Shown here piece after piece: positions 52,518 through 59,672 of a stretch of DNA of 64,000 bases. The stretch lies in the NCBI RefSeq assembly GCF_900115625.1, contig NZ_FOXD01000012.1, forward strand, positions 48,051 through 112,050, given 5' to 3'. This DNA comes from Salibacterium halotolerans (GTDB lineage Bacteria > Bacillota > Bacilli > Bacillales > Marinococcaceae). The notes below the pieces were generated by a model that was not told the DNA's origin, searched no databases, and saw nothing but the letters and a program-made list of their open reading frames with translations. Positions within the stretch are counted from its first letter, which is position 1. The number at the start of each line of letters is the position of its first letter. Position numbers and translations under genes: made by a program.

Positions 52518-53303
52518 ATGAGTGATCGTTTTGGAGAAAAAGTAGTACTTATTACAGGAGCCGCTTCCGGGCTGGGACAAGCTGCTGCGTTTAAAATGGT
52601 CAGCGAAGGAGCAAAACTGTCTCTCGTGGATTTGAACGAAGAGGCACTTCAGGAAACGAAGAAAGTGATTCAGGAACAGGAGCCGCAGGCGGAAGTACTG
52701 CTTATCATAGCGGATGTAGCAAAAGAAGAAAATGTGAAACGTTACGTTGGTGAAACCGTGCAGCATTACGGCCGGATTGACGGCTTCTTTAACAATGCCG
52801 GTATTGAAGGGAAACAAAATCTCACCGAGGATTACGGAACGGATGAATTCAATAAAGTTGTCGGTATTAATCTCGACGGCATTTTCTACGGCATGAAATA
52901 TGTGCTTGAAGTCATGAAAAAACAGGGAGCCGGAGCAATCGTTAATACCGCTTCCGTCGGTGGTATCCGCGGCGTAGGGAATCAATCCGGCTACGCGGCC
53001 AGCAAGCACGGAGTCGTCGGACTGACGAAAAACTCCGGCGTAGAATACGGCCAGTTCGGGATTAACATTAACGCGATTGCGCCGGGAGCTATATGGACAC
53101 CGATGGTGGAAGACTCGATGAAACAGATGGCCGGTGATGATTACGGAGAAGCAGCAAAAGACTTTGTCAGTGTAAATCCGATGAAACGGTTCGGGAAACC
53201 GGAAGAGATCGGGAATGTCGTAGCTTTTCTATTGTCCGGGGAAGCCGGCTTTATTAATGCATCGGTTATACCAATCGACGGCGGTCAATCCTACAAATAT
53301 TAA
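52518..53303 (+). CDS. SDR-family oxidoreductase
   Basis: 261-residue classical short-chain dehydrogenase. It has the cofactor motif TGAASGLGQAAAF (about 14-26), the NNAG motif, catalytic Ser in NTASVGG, and YAASK. An Asp after the second strand (SLVDLNEE) suggests NAD(H) preference. It resembles 3-oxoacyl reductase or glucose dehydrogenase relatives; the substrate is unknown. GAAGGG is spaced better for the second ATG (52518) than the first (52515). It has its own terminator. Confidence 0.9.
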   Translation: MSDRFGEKVVLITGAASGLGQAAAFKMVSEGAKLSLVDLNEEALQETKKVIQEQEPQAEVLLIIADVAKEENVKRYVGETVQHYGRIDGFFNNAGIEGKQNLTEDYGTDEFNKVVGINLDGIFYGMKYVLEVMKKQGAGAIVNTASVGGIRGVGNQSGYAASKHGVVGLTKNSGVEYGQFGININAIAPGAIWTPMVEDSMKQMAGDDYGEAAKDFVSVNPMKRFGKPEEIGNVVAFLLSGEAGFINASVIPIDGGQSYKY

Positions 53304-53322
53304 ATAGATATTTTGAAATGAG

Positions 53323-53350
53323 CCTGCTGCGCCTAAGTGCAGCAGGTTTT
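53323..53350 (+). terminator. Intrinsic terminator of the SDR gene
   Basis: CCTGCTGC and GCAGCAGG form a perfect 8-bp stem with an 8-base loop, followed by TTTTAT. Confidence 0.88.
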
Positions 53351-53390
53351 ATAATTCCTTGATTTTTTTCAGTGGGCACGTTACAATAAT

Positions 53391-53412
53391 ACCTACCAAA
53401 TGGTCGGTAGGT
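53391..53412 (+). promoter_or_regulatory. TetR-type operator
   Basis: ACCTACC and GGTAGGT are inverted arms separated by eight bases. They lie just downstream of a TACAAT -10 element (53382) and 24 bases before the tetR start, the classic site for autorepression. Confidence 0.82.
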
Positions 53413-53435
53413 TCAATAAAAAAGAAGGTGAAACG

Positions 53436-53969
53436 ATGGAGAAACGACAACAGATTCTTGAAGGAGCTTCGAAGGTAATTTCTGAACGGGGGCTGCATCG
53501 TCTTACGCTCGACGCTGTGGCCAAAGAGTGCAATATGAGCAAAGCCGGACTGATTCATCATTTTCCGAGCAAGGAAGCGTTGATTACAGCGATGAACAAA
53601 CAGGTGGCTGATCGTTTCACCGAAAGTATTGATCAGGCAAACGATCAGGAACCCTCCTACAACAAAGCTTATCTGAAGGGGTCCATAGAGGAATTAAATG
53701 CGCCGAAGATGCTGAATGTAAGCAACAGTCTGCTCGCCGCCATTGCAACGAACCCGGAGTTGATTCAGCCATGGCGGCAGTCCTATGAAGAAATGGATGA
53801 AAAAATGAAACAAGAAGGCATTTCCGAAGAGCTTTCTTCCATTATCCGGCTTGTGAGCGATGGATTGTGGTTTGCCAACATGTTCGACCTGCAGCCGTTA
53901 TCCAAGCAGGAACAGGAAAACGTGAAAGCCTGGCTGTCTGCGTGCGTCGACAGGGAAAAAAGAAATTAA
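53436..53969 (+). CDS. TetR-family transcriptional regulator
   Basis: 177-residue repressor. The N-terminal helix-turn-helix (RLTLDAVAKECNMSKAGLIHHFPSKEALI split over residues 22-50) is followed by an all-helical effector domain ending near residue 170. The ATG has AGAAGGTG upstream. Its own operator lies at 53391. The next gene starts 20 bases after its stop, so the regulator probably controls that small membrane protein. The inducer is unknown. Confidence 0.9.
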   Translation: MEKRQQILEGASKVISERGLHRLTLDAVAKECNMSKAGLIHHFPSKEALITAMNKQVADRFTESIDQANDQEPSYNKAYLKGSIEELNAPKMLNVSNSLLAAIATNPELIQPWRQSYEEMDEKMKQEGISEELSSIIRLVSDGLWFANMFDLQPLSKQEQENVKAWLSACVDREKRN

Positions 53970-53989
53970 AACGAAGGGAGATCGGGTGT

Positions 53990-54427
53990 ATGATGGAATA
54001 TCTGCTGCTTGCCCTTTCTGCGGTGGGAATGGGATATTTTCCTTTTTTCGAAGTGTATCTGGCCATACCGGCTGTCATGGTAGCGGGCATGGGACCGGTA
54101 TCTGCCGTGATCTGGTCGGGAGCCGGAAATTTTGCGGCTGTTCCTACGATTCTCTATTTTTATGAACAGTTGAATAAAATACCGCGCCTGCAGAAATGGC
54201 TGCGCCGCCTTGAAGAAAACCGGTTCCGCTCGAAAATCGAACGGTACGGCGGATGGATGGTGCTTTTTACCACTGTTATTGTGGGGGTTTGGGCCGTCGC
54301 CGTCGTCTGCCGGTCTCTTGGGATGAGCAGGCGGACGCTGCTCCTTACATCTGCTCTCAGCATCGTCGTGTACGGTGTGCTTACAGCTTATTCCGTCGAA
54401 GCCGGTTTGAATTGGTTCCAGGCATAA
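53990..54427 (+). CDS. Small multi-pass membrane protein (small multidrug-export family)
   Basis: 145-residue protein with about four membrane helices and a basic cytoplasmic loop (LQKWLRRLEENRFRSKIERYGG, described by parts: Leu/Arg-rich at 60-82). The start GMGYFPFFEVYLAIPA, with Pro and Glu in the first membrane segment, and the length match the Pfam small multidrug export family (PF06695), whose function is weakly supported. It is co-transcribed with the TetR gene, which fits efflux. GGGAG is nine bases upstream of the ATG. Confidence 0.72.
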   Translation: MMEYLLLALSAVGMGYFPFFEVYLAIPAVMVAGMGPVSAVIWSGAGNFAAVPTILYFYEQLNKIPRLQKWLRRLEENRFRSKIERYGGWMVLFTTVIVGVWAVAVVCRSLGMSRRTLLLTSALSIVVYGVLTAYSVEAGLNWFQA

Positions 54428-54465
54428 AAGGGAACAGTGGAAAAAGCAGATAGGTTTACAGCAAC

Positions 54466-54481
54466 ATACCGTACAGGGTAT
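54466..54481 (+). promoter_or_regulatory. CstR/CsoR-type operator upstream of cstB
   Basis: ATACC-N6-GGTAT inverted repeat (ATACCGTACAGGGTAT) 37 bases before the cstB ribosome-binding region. CsoR-family proteins bind G-tract inverted repeats of this kind. A stronger relative lies at 56328. Confidence 0.65.
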
Positions 54482-54517
54482 AGTGTAGGTAACAGAAATG
54501 AAAAGGAGGCGGAGCCC

Positions 54518-55930
54518 ATGTACCTGAAATATTTTTATGACAATGAACTGTCCCAGGCGTCCTACATGGTCGGCTGTCAAAAGACCGGGGAAGCGGTGGT
54601 GATTGATCCGTCCCGGCATGTTAATGCATATCTTCAGATTGCAGAAGAACAGGGATTCACCATTACCGGCGCGTTGGAAACACACATCCATGCGGATTTT
54701 GTATCCGGAGCGGTGGAGCTTTCCGGCCGTACCGGTGCGGTGATCTATCACTCCGCAGAAGGGGATGAAAACGGAGGCTACGCCTTTGATTCCAGCCTGA
54801 ATACAAAAGGAGTGCGCGACAAAGACAGAATTCACGTCGGAAATGTGTGGATGGATGTTCTGCACACCCCGGGGCATACACCGGAACATGTTTCTTATCT
54901 GCTCACAGACGGCGCCCATCCGGAGAAACCGATCGGGGTGTTCACCGGTGACTTTGTCTTTGTCGGAGACGTCGGGCGCCCGGATCTTCTGGAAAAATCC
55001 GTGGGAGTAAAAGATTCGGCAGATGCCGGCGCAAGACAGATGTTTGCCTCTATTCAGTCGTTCAAACAAATAGAAGATTACCTGCAGATCTGGCCCGGGC
55101 ACGGCGCGGGAAGCTCGTGCGGTAAAGCGCTTGGTGCTGTGCCGACCTCGACGGTTGGCTATGAAAAGATGTTTAATCCGGCGTTCCAGCCGGAGCAGGA
55201 GCAGGAATTTGTCGACTTTCTGCTGGACGGGCAGCCGGAACCGCCGGCTTACTTTGCCAGCATGAAAGAAATCAACAAGTACGGGGCACCGTATTTATCC
55301 GAGGTTCATCCCCCGGTGTTATTGTCCATCGATACGAAAGAAGTGGAGAAGCTGGCTGAGAATGAAAATAACATGGTCGTTGATACGAGAAATCCGGCTG
55401 TTTATGCCCGTGGTCACATCCCCGGCACGGTCAATATTTCCTATCCGGAAGCATTTACCGAATGGATGGGATGGTTGACGGATTATGAATCAAATATTTA
55501 CCTGATCGGCGCCGAATCCGATCACGAAGCGATGCGGGATGCCCTGTACGGTATCGGAATGGATCGTATCGCAGGCTTTATACCGGCGGGCGTTGTAGAA
55601 CGTGCCGGCCGTCTGCGGACGTATGAAAACATCCCTCCTCAGGAAGTGAAAGAGGAAAAAGAAAAGGGGAATATCCGGGTATTGGACGTACGCTTTCAGG
55701 ATGAATGGGAGCGTGAGCGCATTCCGGGAGCAGAGCACATTATGCTCGGTCATCTGCCAGCCGGAACCGATGAGGATCTCCCGTCGAAAGATAAACCGGT
55801 AGCCGTGCACTGCGGTTCCGGCAAACGCTCCGCCATAGCCGCCAGCATCCTCCTGAATAAAGGATATGACGTAAAAAATATGGTGGGCGGTATGATGGCT
55901 TGGAAAACGGACAATCTCGAAACCGATTAA
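54518..55930 (+). CDS. cstB: CstB-like persulfide dioxygenase-sulfurtransferase
   Basis: 470-residue three-domain enzyme that oxidises low-molecular-weight persulfides to thiosulfate, protecting cells from sulfide. The metallo-beta-lactamase domain (1-240) has His56, His58 and Asp60 (THIHAD) and HTPGHTPEH. A first rhodanese domain (about 270-365) has no Cys at its active-site loop (LIGAESDHEA). The second (about 375-470) has Cys432 in VHCGSGKRS. This order, with one silent rhodanese, is that of Staphylococcus aureus CstB. AAAAGGAGG precedes the ATG, and a CstR-type operator lies upstream. Confidence 0.93.
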   Translation: MYLKYFYDNELSQASYMVGCQKTGEAVVIDPSRHVNAYLQIAEEQGFTITGALETHIHADFVSGAVELSGRTGAVIYHSAEGDENGGYAFDSSLNTKGVRDKDRIHVGNVWMDVLHTPGHTPEHVSYLLTDGAHPEKPIGVFTGDFVFVGDVGRPDLLEKSVGVKDSADAGARQMFASIQSFKQIEDYLQIWPGHGAGSSCGKALGAVPTSTVGYEKMFNPAFQPEQEQEFVDFLLDGQPEPPAYFASMKEINKYGAPYLSEVHPPVLLSIDTKEVEKLAENENNMVVDTRNPAVYARGHIPGTVNISYPEAFTEWMGWLTDYESNIYLIGAESDHEAMRDALYGIGMDRIAGFIPAGVVERAGRLRTYENIPPQEVKEEKEKGNIRVLDVRFQDEWERERIPGAEHIMLGHLPAGTDEDLPSKDKPVAVHCGSGKRSAIAASILLNKGYDVKNMVGGMMAWKTDNLETD

Positions 55931-55988
55931 AGAAATGGGAGATGCTGATTGCAGGCGTTTCCTTGTGATAGAAGGGGAGGAGAAGCAG

Positions 55989-56249
55989 ATGGAATACTCC
56001 GAAGAAATGAAGAACAGGTTGAAGCGCGCAGAAGGCCAGATCCGCGGGGTTCAGAAAATGATGGATGAAAGCAAAGACTGCAAAGATGTCGTCTATCAGA
56101 TGTCGGCGGCACGTACAGCGCTGGACCGGGCCATGGCTAACATTGTAGCGGAAAACCTGGAAGAGTGTATCCGGGAACAGATTGAAAATGGCGGAGATAC
56201 CTCGGAATACGTGCAGGAAGCCATTGAACTGCTGAGCAAAAGCAGGTAA
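55989..56249 (+). CDS. cstR: CstR-like persulfide-sensing repressor (CsoR family)
   Basis: 86-residue all-helical repressor of the DUF156 family. It has exactly two cysteines, Cys31 (KDC) and Cys60 (EEC), the positions used by S. aureus CstR to form di- and trisulfide links with reactive sulfur species. The copper ligand His of CsoR is absent, so a sulfur sensor is favoured over a copper sensor. GGGGAGG precedes the ATG. It sits between cstB and the other sulfur genes, with cognate-looking operators at 54466 and 56328. Confidence 0.92.
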   Translation: MEYSEEMKNRLKRAEGQIRGVQKMMDESKDCKDVVYQMSAARTALDRAMANIVAENLEECIREQIENGGDTSEYVQEAIELLSKSR

Positions 56250-56258
56250 AAGCCACCG

Positions 56259-56282
56259 CGGGGGCGGATCCCCCCCGTTTTA
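56259..56282 (+). terminator. Intrinsic terminator of cstR
   Basis: CGGGGG and CCCCCG form a stem followed by TTTTAT, ten bases after the cstR stop. It separates cstB-cstR from the rhodanese operon. Confidence 0.82.
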
Positions 56283-56327
56283 TCATTGAAAGAAGGGCCT
56301 GCATCGAAAAAATTTTTTATTTCATTT

Positions 56328-56344
56328 TATACCCATAGGGGTAA
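56328..56344 (+). promoter_or_regulatory. CstR operator before the rhodanese gene
   Basis: TATACCCATAGGGGTAA is a close match to the CstR/CsoR inverted repeat (ATACCC and GGGTAT-like arms around a central TA). It lies 27 bases before the rhodanese start, overlapping the expected promoter. It suggests that cstR controls both transcription units. Confidence 0.85.
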
Positions 56345-56370
56345 TTTAAGATGACAAGGAGGTTTTTACT

Positions 56371-56679
56371 ATGTTTTCACCGATTCCAAAAATATCACCG
56401 CAGAATGTAGAGAAGCGGATACAGGATGACCCTTTTCAGGTCATTGATGTGCGTTCCCGGGAGGAAGTCAGGCACGGAAAAATACCGCAGGCGGTAAATA
56501 TTCCCTTGGATGAACTCGAAGAAAGAATGGAAGAACTGGATACGAGCGAACAGTATGTGATGGTGTGCCGTTCCGGGAACCGGAGCGCAAAAGCGGCGAA
56601 ACGCCTGCAGAAAAACGGATATGATGTAAAGAATATGACCGGCGGTATGATGAAATGGCGGGGGGATATAGAAGTGTAA
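56371..56679 (+). CDS. Single-domain rhodanese sulfurtransferase
   Basis: 102-residue rhodanese with the active-site loop VCRSGNRS (Cys66), VIDVRSREEVRHGKIPQAVNIP and the C-terminal NMTGGMMKW. It moves sulfane sulfur between thiols or proteins, and resembles CstA/PspE-like enzymes of cst loci. GGAGG precedes the ATG, and a CstR-type operator is upstream. The TauE-type gene begins 14 bases after its stop. Confidence 0.93.
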   Translation: MFSPIPKISPQNVEKRIQDDPFQVIDVRSREEVRHGKIPQAVNIPLDELEERMEELDTSEQYVMVCRSGNRSAKAAKRLQKNGYDVKNMTGGMMKWRGDIEV

Positions 56680-56693
56680 GGAAGGGGCAGAAC

Positions 56694-57227
56694 ATGATGC
56701 AATACAGTATACTGTTTATCATTGTTTTATTTCTCATCGGGTTCGCGGGATCTTTTGTTTCCGGGATGGTCGGTATCGGCGGCTCCATTATTAAATACCC
56801 GATGCTGCTTTATATTCCGCCACTTCTCGGCTTTTCTGCCTTTACGTCCCACGAAGTAGCCGACATCAGCGCCGTGCAGGTATTTTTTGCCACGATAGGC
56901 GGGGTATGGGCCTACCGTAAAGGCGGGTATTTAAATAAATCCCTTCTTTTATACATGGGCATCAGTATTCTGCTCGGCAGTTTAATCGGGGCGCTCGGTT
57001 CCAATCTGATGACAGATGACGGCGTGAATATGGTGTATGCGATCCTTGCCACGATTGCTGTGATCATGATGTTTATTCCGAAAAAGGGAAGAGAAGACAT
57101 TCCGAATGAAGACGTTTCTTTTAACCGCGCCGCTGCTTCCGGCGGCGATGGGAAGACAGGTAACGATGTTTTTCACTTTCTGGGGTCTGAATGTACTCCG
57201 GAAGGAAAATGTACAGGGCGGCAGTGA
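56694..57227 (+). pseudogene. TauE/SafE-type sulfite exporter, broken 3' half
   Basis: The first 140 residues or so (MMQYSILFIIVLFLIGF, SGMVGIGGSIIKYPMLLY, FTSHEVADISAVQVFFATIGG, up to EDVSFNR) are the N-terminal half of a TauE/SafE membrane transporter, which normally has about 250-270 residues. After about 57125 the frame leaves the family and reads hydrophilic residues to a stop at 57227. The same DNA in another frame encodes a DsrE-like protein. A deletion joining the two genes explains this. ATGs at 56694 and 56697 have GGAAGGGG upstream. Its membrane function is probably lost. Confidence 0.78.
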
Positions 57228-57525
57228 TAAGAAGTTCATGGAGAAAATGTTTGAAAAAATGATGCCGCGCGGCCCGGAAAAACTCGGTCTCTCCAAAATG
57301 AATTTCGGAGGCATGGGATCGAAAATGATGAAAAACCATAATGTGTCTTCTCTTCAGGAAATGATAGAAATGGCGCAGGAGCTGGATATTAAGATGGCCG
57401 CCTGTACGATGTCGATGTACGTTATGGGATTAAAAGAAGAGGAGCTCATCGACGGACTGGAATACGCCGGTGTGGCCTCCTACTTGTCCGAGGCGGAACA
57501 ATCGAATCTTAATCTGTTCATCTAA
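57106..57525 (+). CDS. DsrE/DsrF/DrsH-like sulfur-relay protein, N-terminally truncated
   Basis: From about residue 13 (AAMGRQVTMFFTFWGLNVLRK) to the end (EYAGVASYLSEAEQSNLNLFI) this is a DsrE-family protein. It has the Cys in MAACTMSMYVMGL, which carries persulfide in relatives. The usual first 25-35 residues, with the first beta strand, are missing. The only in-frame ATG (57106) lies inside the TauE reading frame and has no clear ribosome-binding site. It could still be made by coupled translation, but it looks like a deletion product. Relatives help traffic sulfur with rhodaneses and CstR. Confidence 0.75.
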   Translation: MKTFLLTAPLLPAAMGRQVTMFFTFWGLNVLRKENVQGGSDKKFMEKMFEKMMPRGPEKLGLSKMNFGGMGSKMMKNHNVSSLQEMIEMAQELDIKMAACTMSMYVMGLKEEELIDGLEYAGVASYLSEAEQSNLNLFI

Positions 57526-57561
57526 CGATAAGGAATGCGCTGATTGGAAGGAGAACGTAGA

Positions 57562-58131
57562 ATGCAGGAGAAAAAATTTGACCCGGAAAAAGCAGAAAAA
57601 CTGCTGGCAGAAGAACGAATCGATGTAGTAAAACCGGAGAATATCCTGGATCAGCTGGATATTCTACCCGGTGATGACGTGGCGGATCTTGGATCAGGAA
57701 ACGGGTTATTCACGCTTTCCATTGCAAAAAGAACAGCAGGCGCAGTCTATGCGGTCGATCTCGAACCGAAGATGCTGGCGATGTTAAAAGAGCGGGCGGA
57801 ACAGGAAAAGTTCCGCCTGCACTATGTAGAAAGTGACCTGGAACAGGTGGAGATGAAGGATGATTCCGTTGATAAAGTGCTGGCCGCTTTTGTCATTCAT
57901 GAAGTGGAAAGTGTCAGCGGAACCTTAAACGAAATCAAACGGTTATTAAAACCGGGAGGGCAGCTGATGATTGTGGAATGGGAAGCAGTCGAAACAGAAT
58001 CCGGTCCTCCGCTTTCCCACCGCCTTCCTTCGGATCACCTGCTGCAGATCATTCGTGATAACGGGTTTGAAGCGGAATGCTCTGCATGGAATGACGAGCA
58101 CTATGTTATAAAAGCCGTCCCGACCGGTTAA
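57562..58131 (+). CDS. Class I SAM-dependent methyltransferase (UbiE/MenG-like fold)
   Basis: 189-residue methyltransferase with motif I VADLGSGNGLFTLS (residues 40-53), YAVDLEPKML as motif II, and LLKPGGQLMIVEW. The substrate is not evident. Its place at the end of the sulfur locus suggests thiol or sulfide methylation, but that is inference. GGAAGGAG is nine bases upstream of the ATG. No terminator is obvious; the 21-bp repeat array follows directly. Confidence 0.85.
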   Translation: MQEKKFDPEKAEKLLAEERIDVVKPENILDQLDILPGDDVADLGSGNGLFTLSIAKRTAGAVYAVDLEPKMLAMLKERAEQEKFRLHYVESDLEQVEMKDDSVDKVLAAFVIHEVESVSGTLNEIKRLLKPGGQLMIVEWEAVETESGPPLSHRLPSDHLLQIIRDNGFEAECSAWNDEHYVIKAVPTG

Positions 58132-58171
58132 GCTTGCTCAGATTATGCATACTGCATTGTTTTGTGATGTT

Positions 58172-58325
58172 GGCGTGTAATCCTGCTTATTTGGCTTGTA
58201 AATTGTCAGGTTCGGCTTGTAACAGGTTCCGTTTGGCCGGTAACGTATAATTCGGACTGTATTGTTCTTCATATGGTATGTAAACAGCGGCACTCGGCAG
58301 GTAAGCGCGGGCCTTTGGCTGGTAA
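58172..58325. repeat. Eight degenerate GGCTTGTAA boxes at 21-bp spacing
   Basis: Boxes start at 58172, 58193, 58214, 58235, 58254, 58275, 58296 and 58317 (steps 21, 21, 21, 19, 21, 21, 21). Sequences run GGCGTGTAA, GGCTTGTAA (twice), GGCCGGTAA, GGACTGTAT, GGTATGTAA, GGCAGGTAA, GGCTGGTAA. The 12-base spacers are unrelated except for a frequent pyrimidine run before GG. The period equals two helical turns. It fills the gap between the methyltransferase gene and tadA. Family and function unknown. Confidence 0.85.
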
Positions 58326-58402
58326 GTACCGTTCCTGAAACGAAAACGAGAAGAATATCTGATAAAATAAGAGGATAGAACGGTGAAGAAAAGGAGTGCC
58401 TG

Positions 58403-58897
58403 ATGGTGGCAGAAGAACAGTGGATGAAAGCGGCTCTCGAAAAAGCGGAACAGGCGGAGGCTGAAGGGGAAGTACCGATCGGATGCGTGATTGTGCATCA
58501 GGGTGAGGTCATAGGAACAGGATATAATCAGCGGGAAGGAAGCCAGCAGGCATCGGCCCATGCCGAAATGCTCGCGATCCGGGAAGCCTGCTCTTTTATG
58601 GGGAGCTGGCGTCTCGAGGAATGCACCTTATATGTCACGCTCGAACCCTGCCCGATGTGCGCAGGGGCTATCGTCCAGTCCCGGATTCCGCATGTCGTAT
58701 ACGGCGCTCCAGATCCCAAAGCAGGATGCGCCGGCACGTTAATGAATCTGCTGGAGGAAGAACGCTTCAATCACCGCTGCTTTGTGGAAGGGCAAGTCAT
58801 GCTTGAAGATTGCCGCGGGCTTTTGACCGGTTTTTTTCAGAAGCTGCGCCGGGCAAAACAGCGCCGCTCCTGTAACGAACAAACTTTCGGTGGATAA
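58403..58897 (+). CDS. tadA: tRNA-specific adenosine deaminase TadA
   Basis: Converts adenosine 34 to inosine in tRNA-Arg(ACG). It has the zinc motif HAE (53-55) with catalytic Glu55, and PCPMC with Cys83 and Cys86. 164 residues, including a basic C-terminal tail. AAAAGGAG precedes the ATG. This position before the SRP RNA and dnaX is that of yaaJ in B. subtilis. Confidence 0.96.
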   Translation: MVAEEQWMKAALEKAEQAEAEGEVPIGCVIVHQGEVIGTGYNQREGSQQASAHAEMLAIREACSFMGSWRLEECTLYVTLEPCPMCAGAIVQSRIPHVVYGAPDPKAGCAGTLMNLLEEERFNHRCFVEGQVMLEDCRGLLTGFFQKLRRAKQRRSCNEQTFGG

Positions 58898-58965
58898 CGG
58901 ATTGGATTCATGCAGCACCCGTGATATAGTAGAAACACAATGAGTGATAAGCGGGAGGGAGCACG

Positions 58966-59124
58966 GTGCGTCCAAATCAATTTTCTGCAGAAACAGCCCA
59001 AAAGCTTGCCGAGAAACTGAACATGCCGATTGAACATATTGTCCACACGCCGCCGCAGGTGATCATGGAGAAAATATCGGAGCTTGAAAAGAAAGAAGAA
59101 ATGATGGAAAAGAACAATAAATAA
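58966..59124 (+). CDS. Small protein resembling the YycC family
   Basis: 52-residue protein beginning VRPNQFSAETAQKLAEKLNMPIE, with a conserved-looking HTPPQVIMEKISELEKKEE, found by direct translation. GGGAGGG is six bases before the GTG. The pattern of an S-x-ETA-x-KLA helix followed by a Pro-rich turn and an acidic helix is like YycC proteins, but I rely on memory of that family. Codon use and the good ribosome-binding site support a real gene. Function unknown. Confidence 0.7.
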   Translation: MRPNQFSAETAQKLAEKLNMPIEHIVHTPPQVIMEKISELEKKEEMMEKNNK

Positions 59125-59149
59125 ATTTGCTTTTTTCGTCCTTTTTCTA

Positions 59150-59178
59150 TTGCGTTTCAGCTCAAAACGCGGTATACT
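59150..59178 (+). promoter_or_regulatory. Promoter of the SRP RNA gene
   Basis: TTGCGT (59150-59155), a 17-base spacer and TATACT (59173-59178). Transcription would start near 59186, just before the TCTTTCGGGAGTGCC leader. Confidence 0.75.
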
Positions 59179-59221
59179 GATTATTGCGCTCTTTCGGGAG
59201 TGCCCAAACATGATAACAACT

Positions 59222-59493
59222 TTGCCGTGCTAGGCGGGGAGGCAGCGGTGCCCTGTACTCGCAATCCGCTACAGCGAGGCTGAATCCCTTCTCAAGGCTT
59301 TGTTTCTGTGGGGCCTGACCCTTGTAAGTGGTGTTGACGTCCGGGTTCTGTGCAACGGAAATTCGTGAACCCTGTCAGGTCCGGAAGGAAGCAGCAGTAA
59401 GCGGACACTTCTGTGTGCCGCAGAGCCGCCCGGATCGAGCTAACTGCCTGGGTAACGCTCATGGATTCATTGCCGACAGAAGGTGCACGGCTT
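59222..59493 (+). ncRNA. ffs: Signal recognition particle RNA (large bacterial type, scRNA)
   Basis: About 270 nt. The ends pair (GCCGTGC and GCACGG). The Alu domain starts GCTAGGCGGGGAGGCAGCGG, and the S-domain tetraloop region CAGGTCCGGAAGGAAGCAGCA binds Ffh (59375-59397, shown in part). The presence of an Alu domain with helices 1-4 marks the Bacillus-type RNA. A conserved precursor leader begins near 59190. It lies between tadA and dnaX, as in B. subtilis. Confidence 0.96.
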
Positions 59494-59672
59494 CTATACA
59501 TATTAACTGACAAAACGGCTCTCTACGGTGGGCGGTTTTTTTTATATGGCACAAGACGGCGGGAAGCCTCCATTTCCGCCCGGATATCCGCTTGAAGTTT
59601 CCCTTGATTTGAGCTTTGAAAACCGGGCATGGAACCGGTATAATAGAATATGAAAAGAAAGGAGGTCCCGGG

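Noticed and set aside
53966..55102. 378-residue open frame antisense to the membrane protein and cstB
   Set aside because: It is a shadow of well-supported genes on the other strand, has no family features and is rich in His, Arg and Phe as such shadows usually are.
58187..58561. Minus-strand open frame with a seven-residue periodicity across the 21-bp array
   Set aside because: No ribosome-binding site, it runs antisense into tadA, and the periodicity follows from the DNA repeat. Spacers are not conserved at the protein level.
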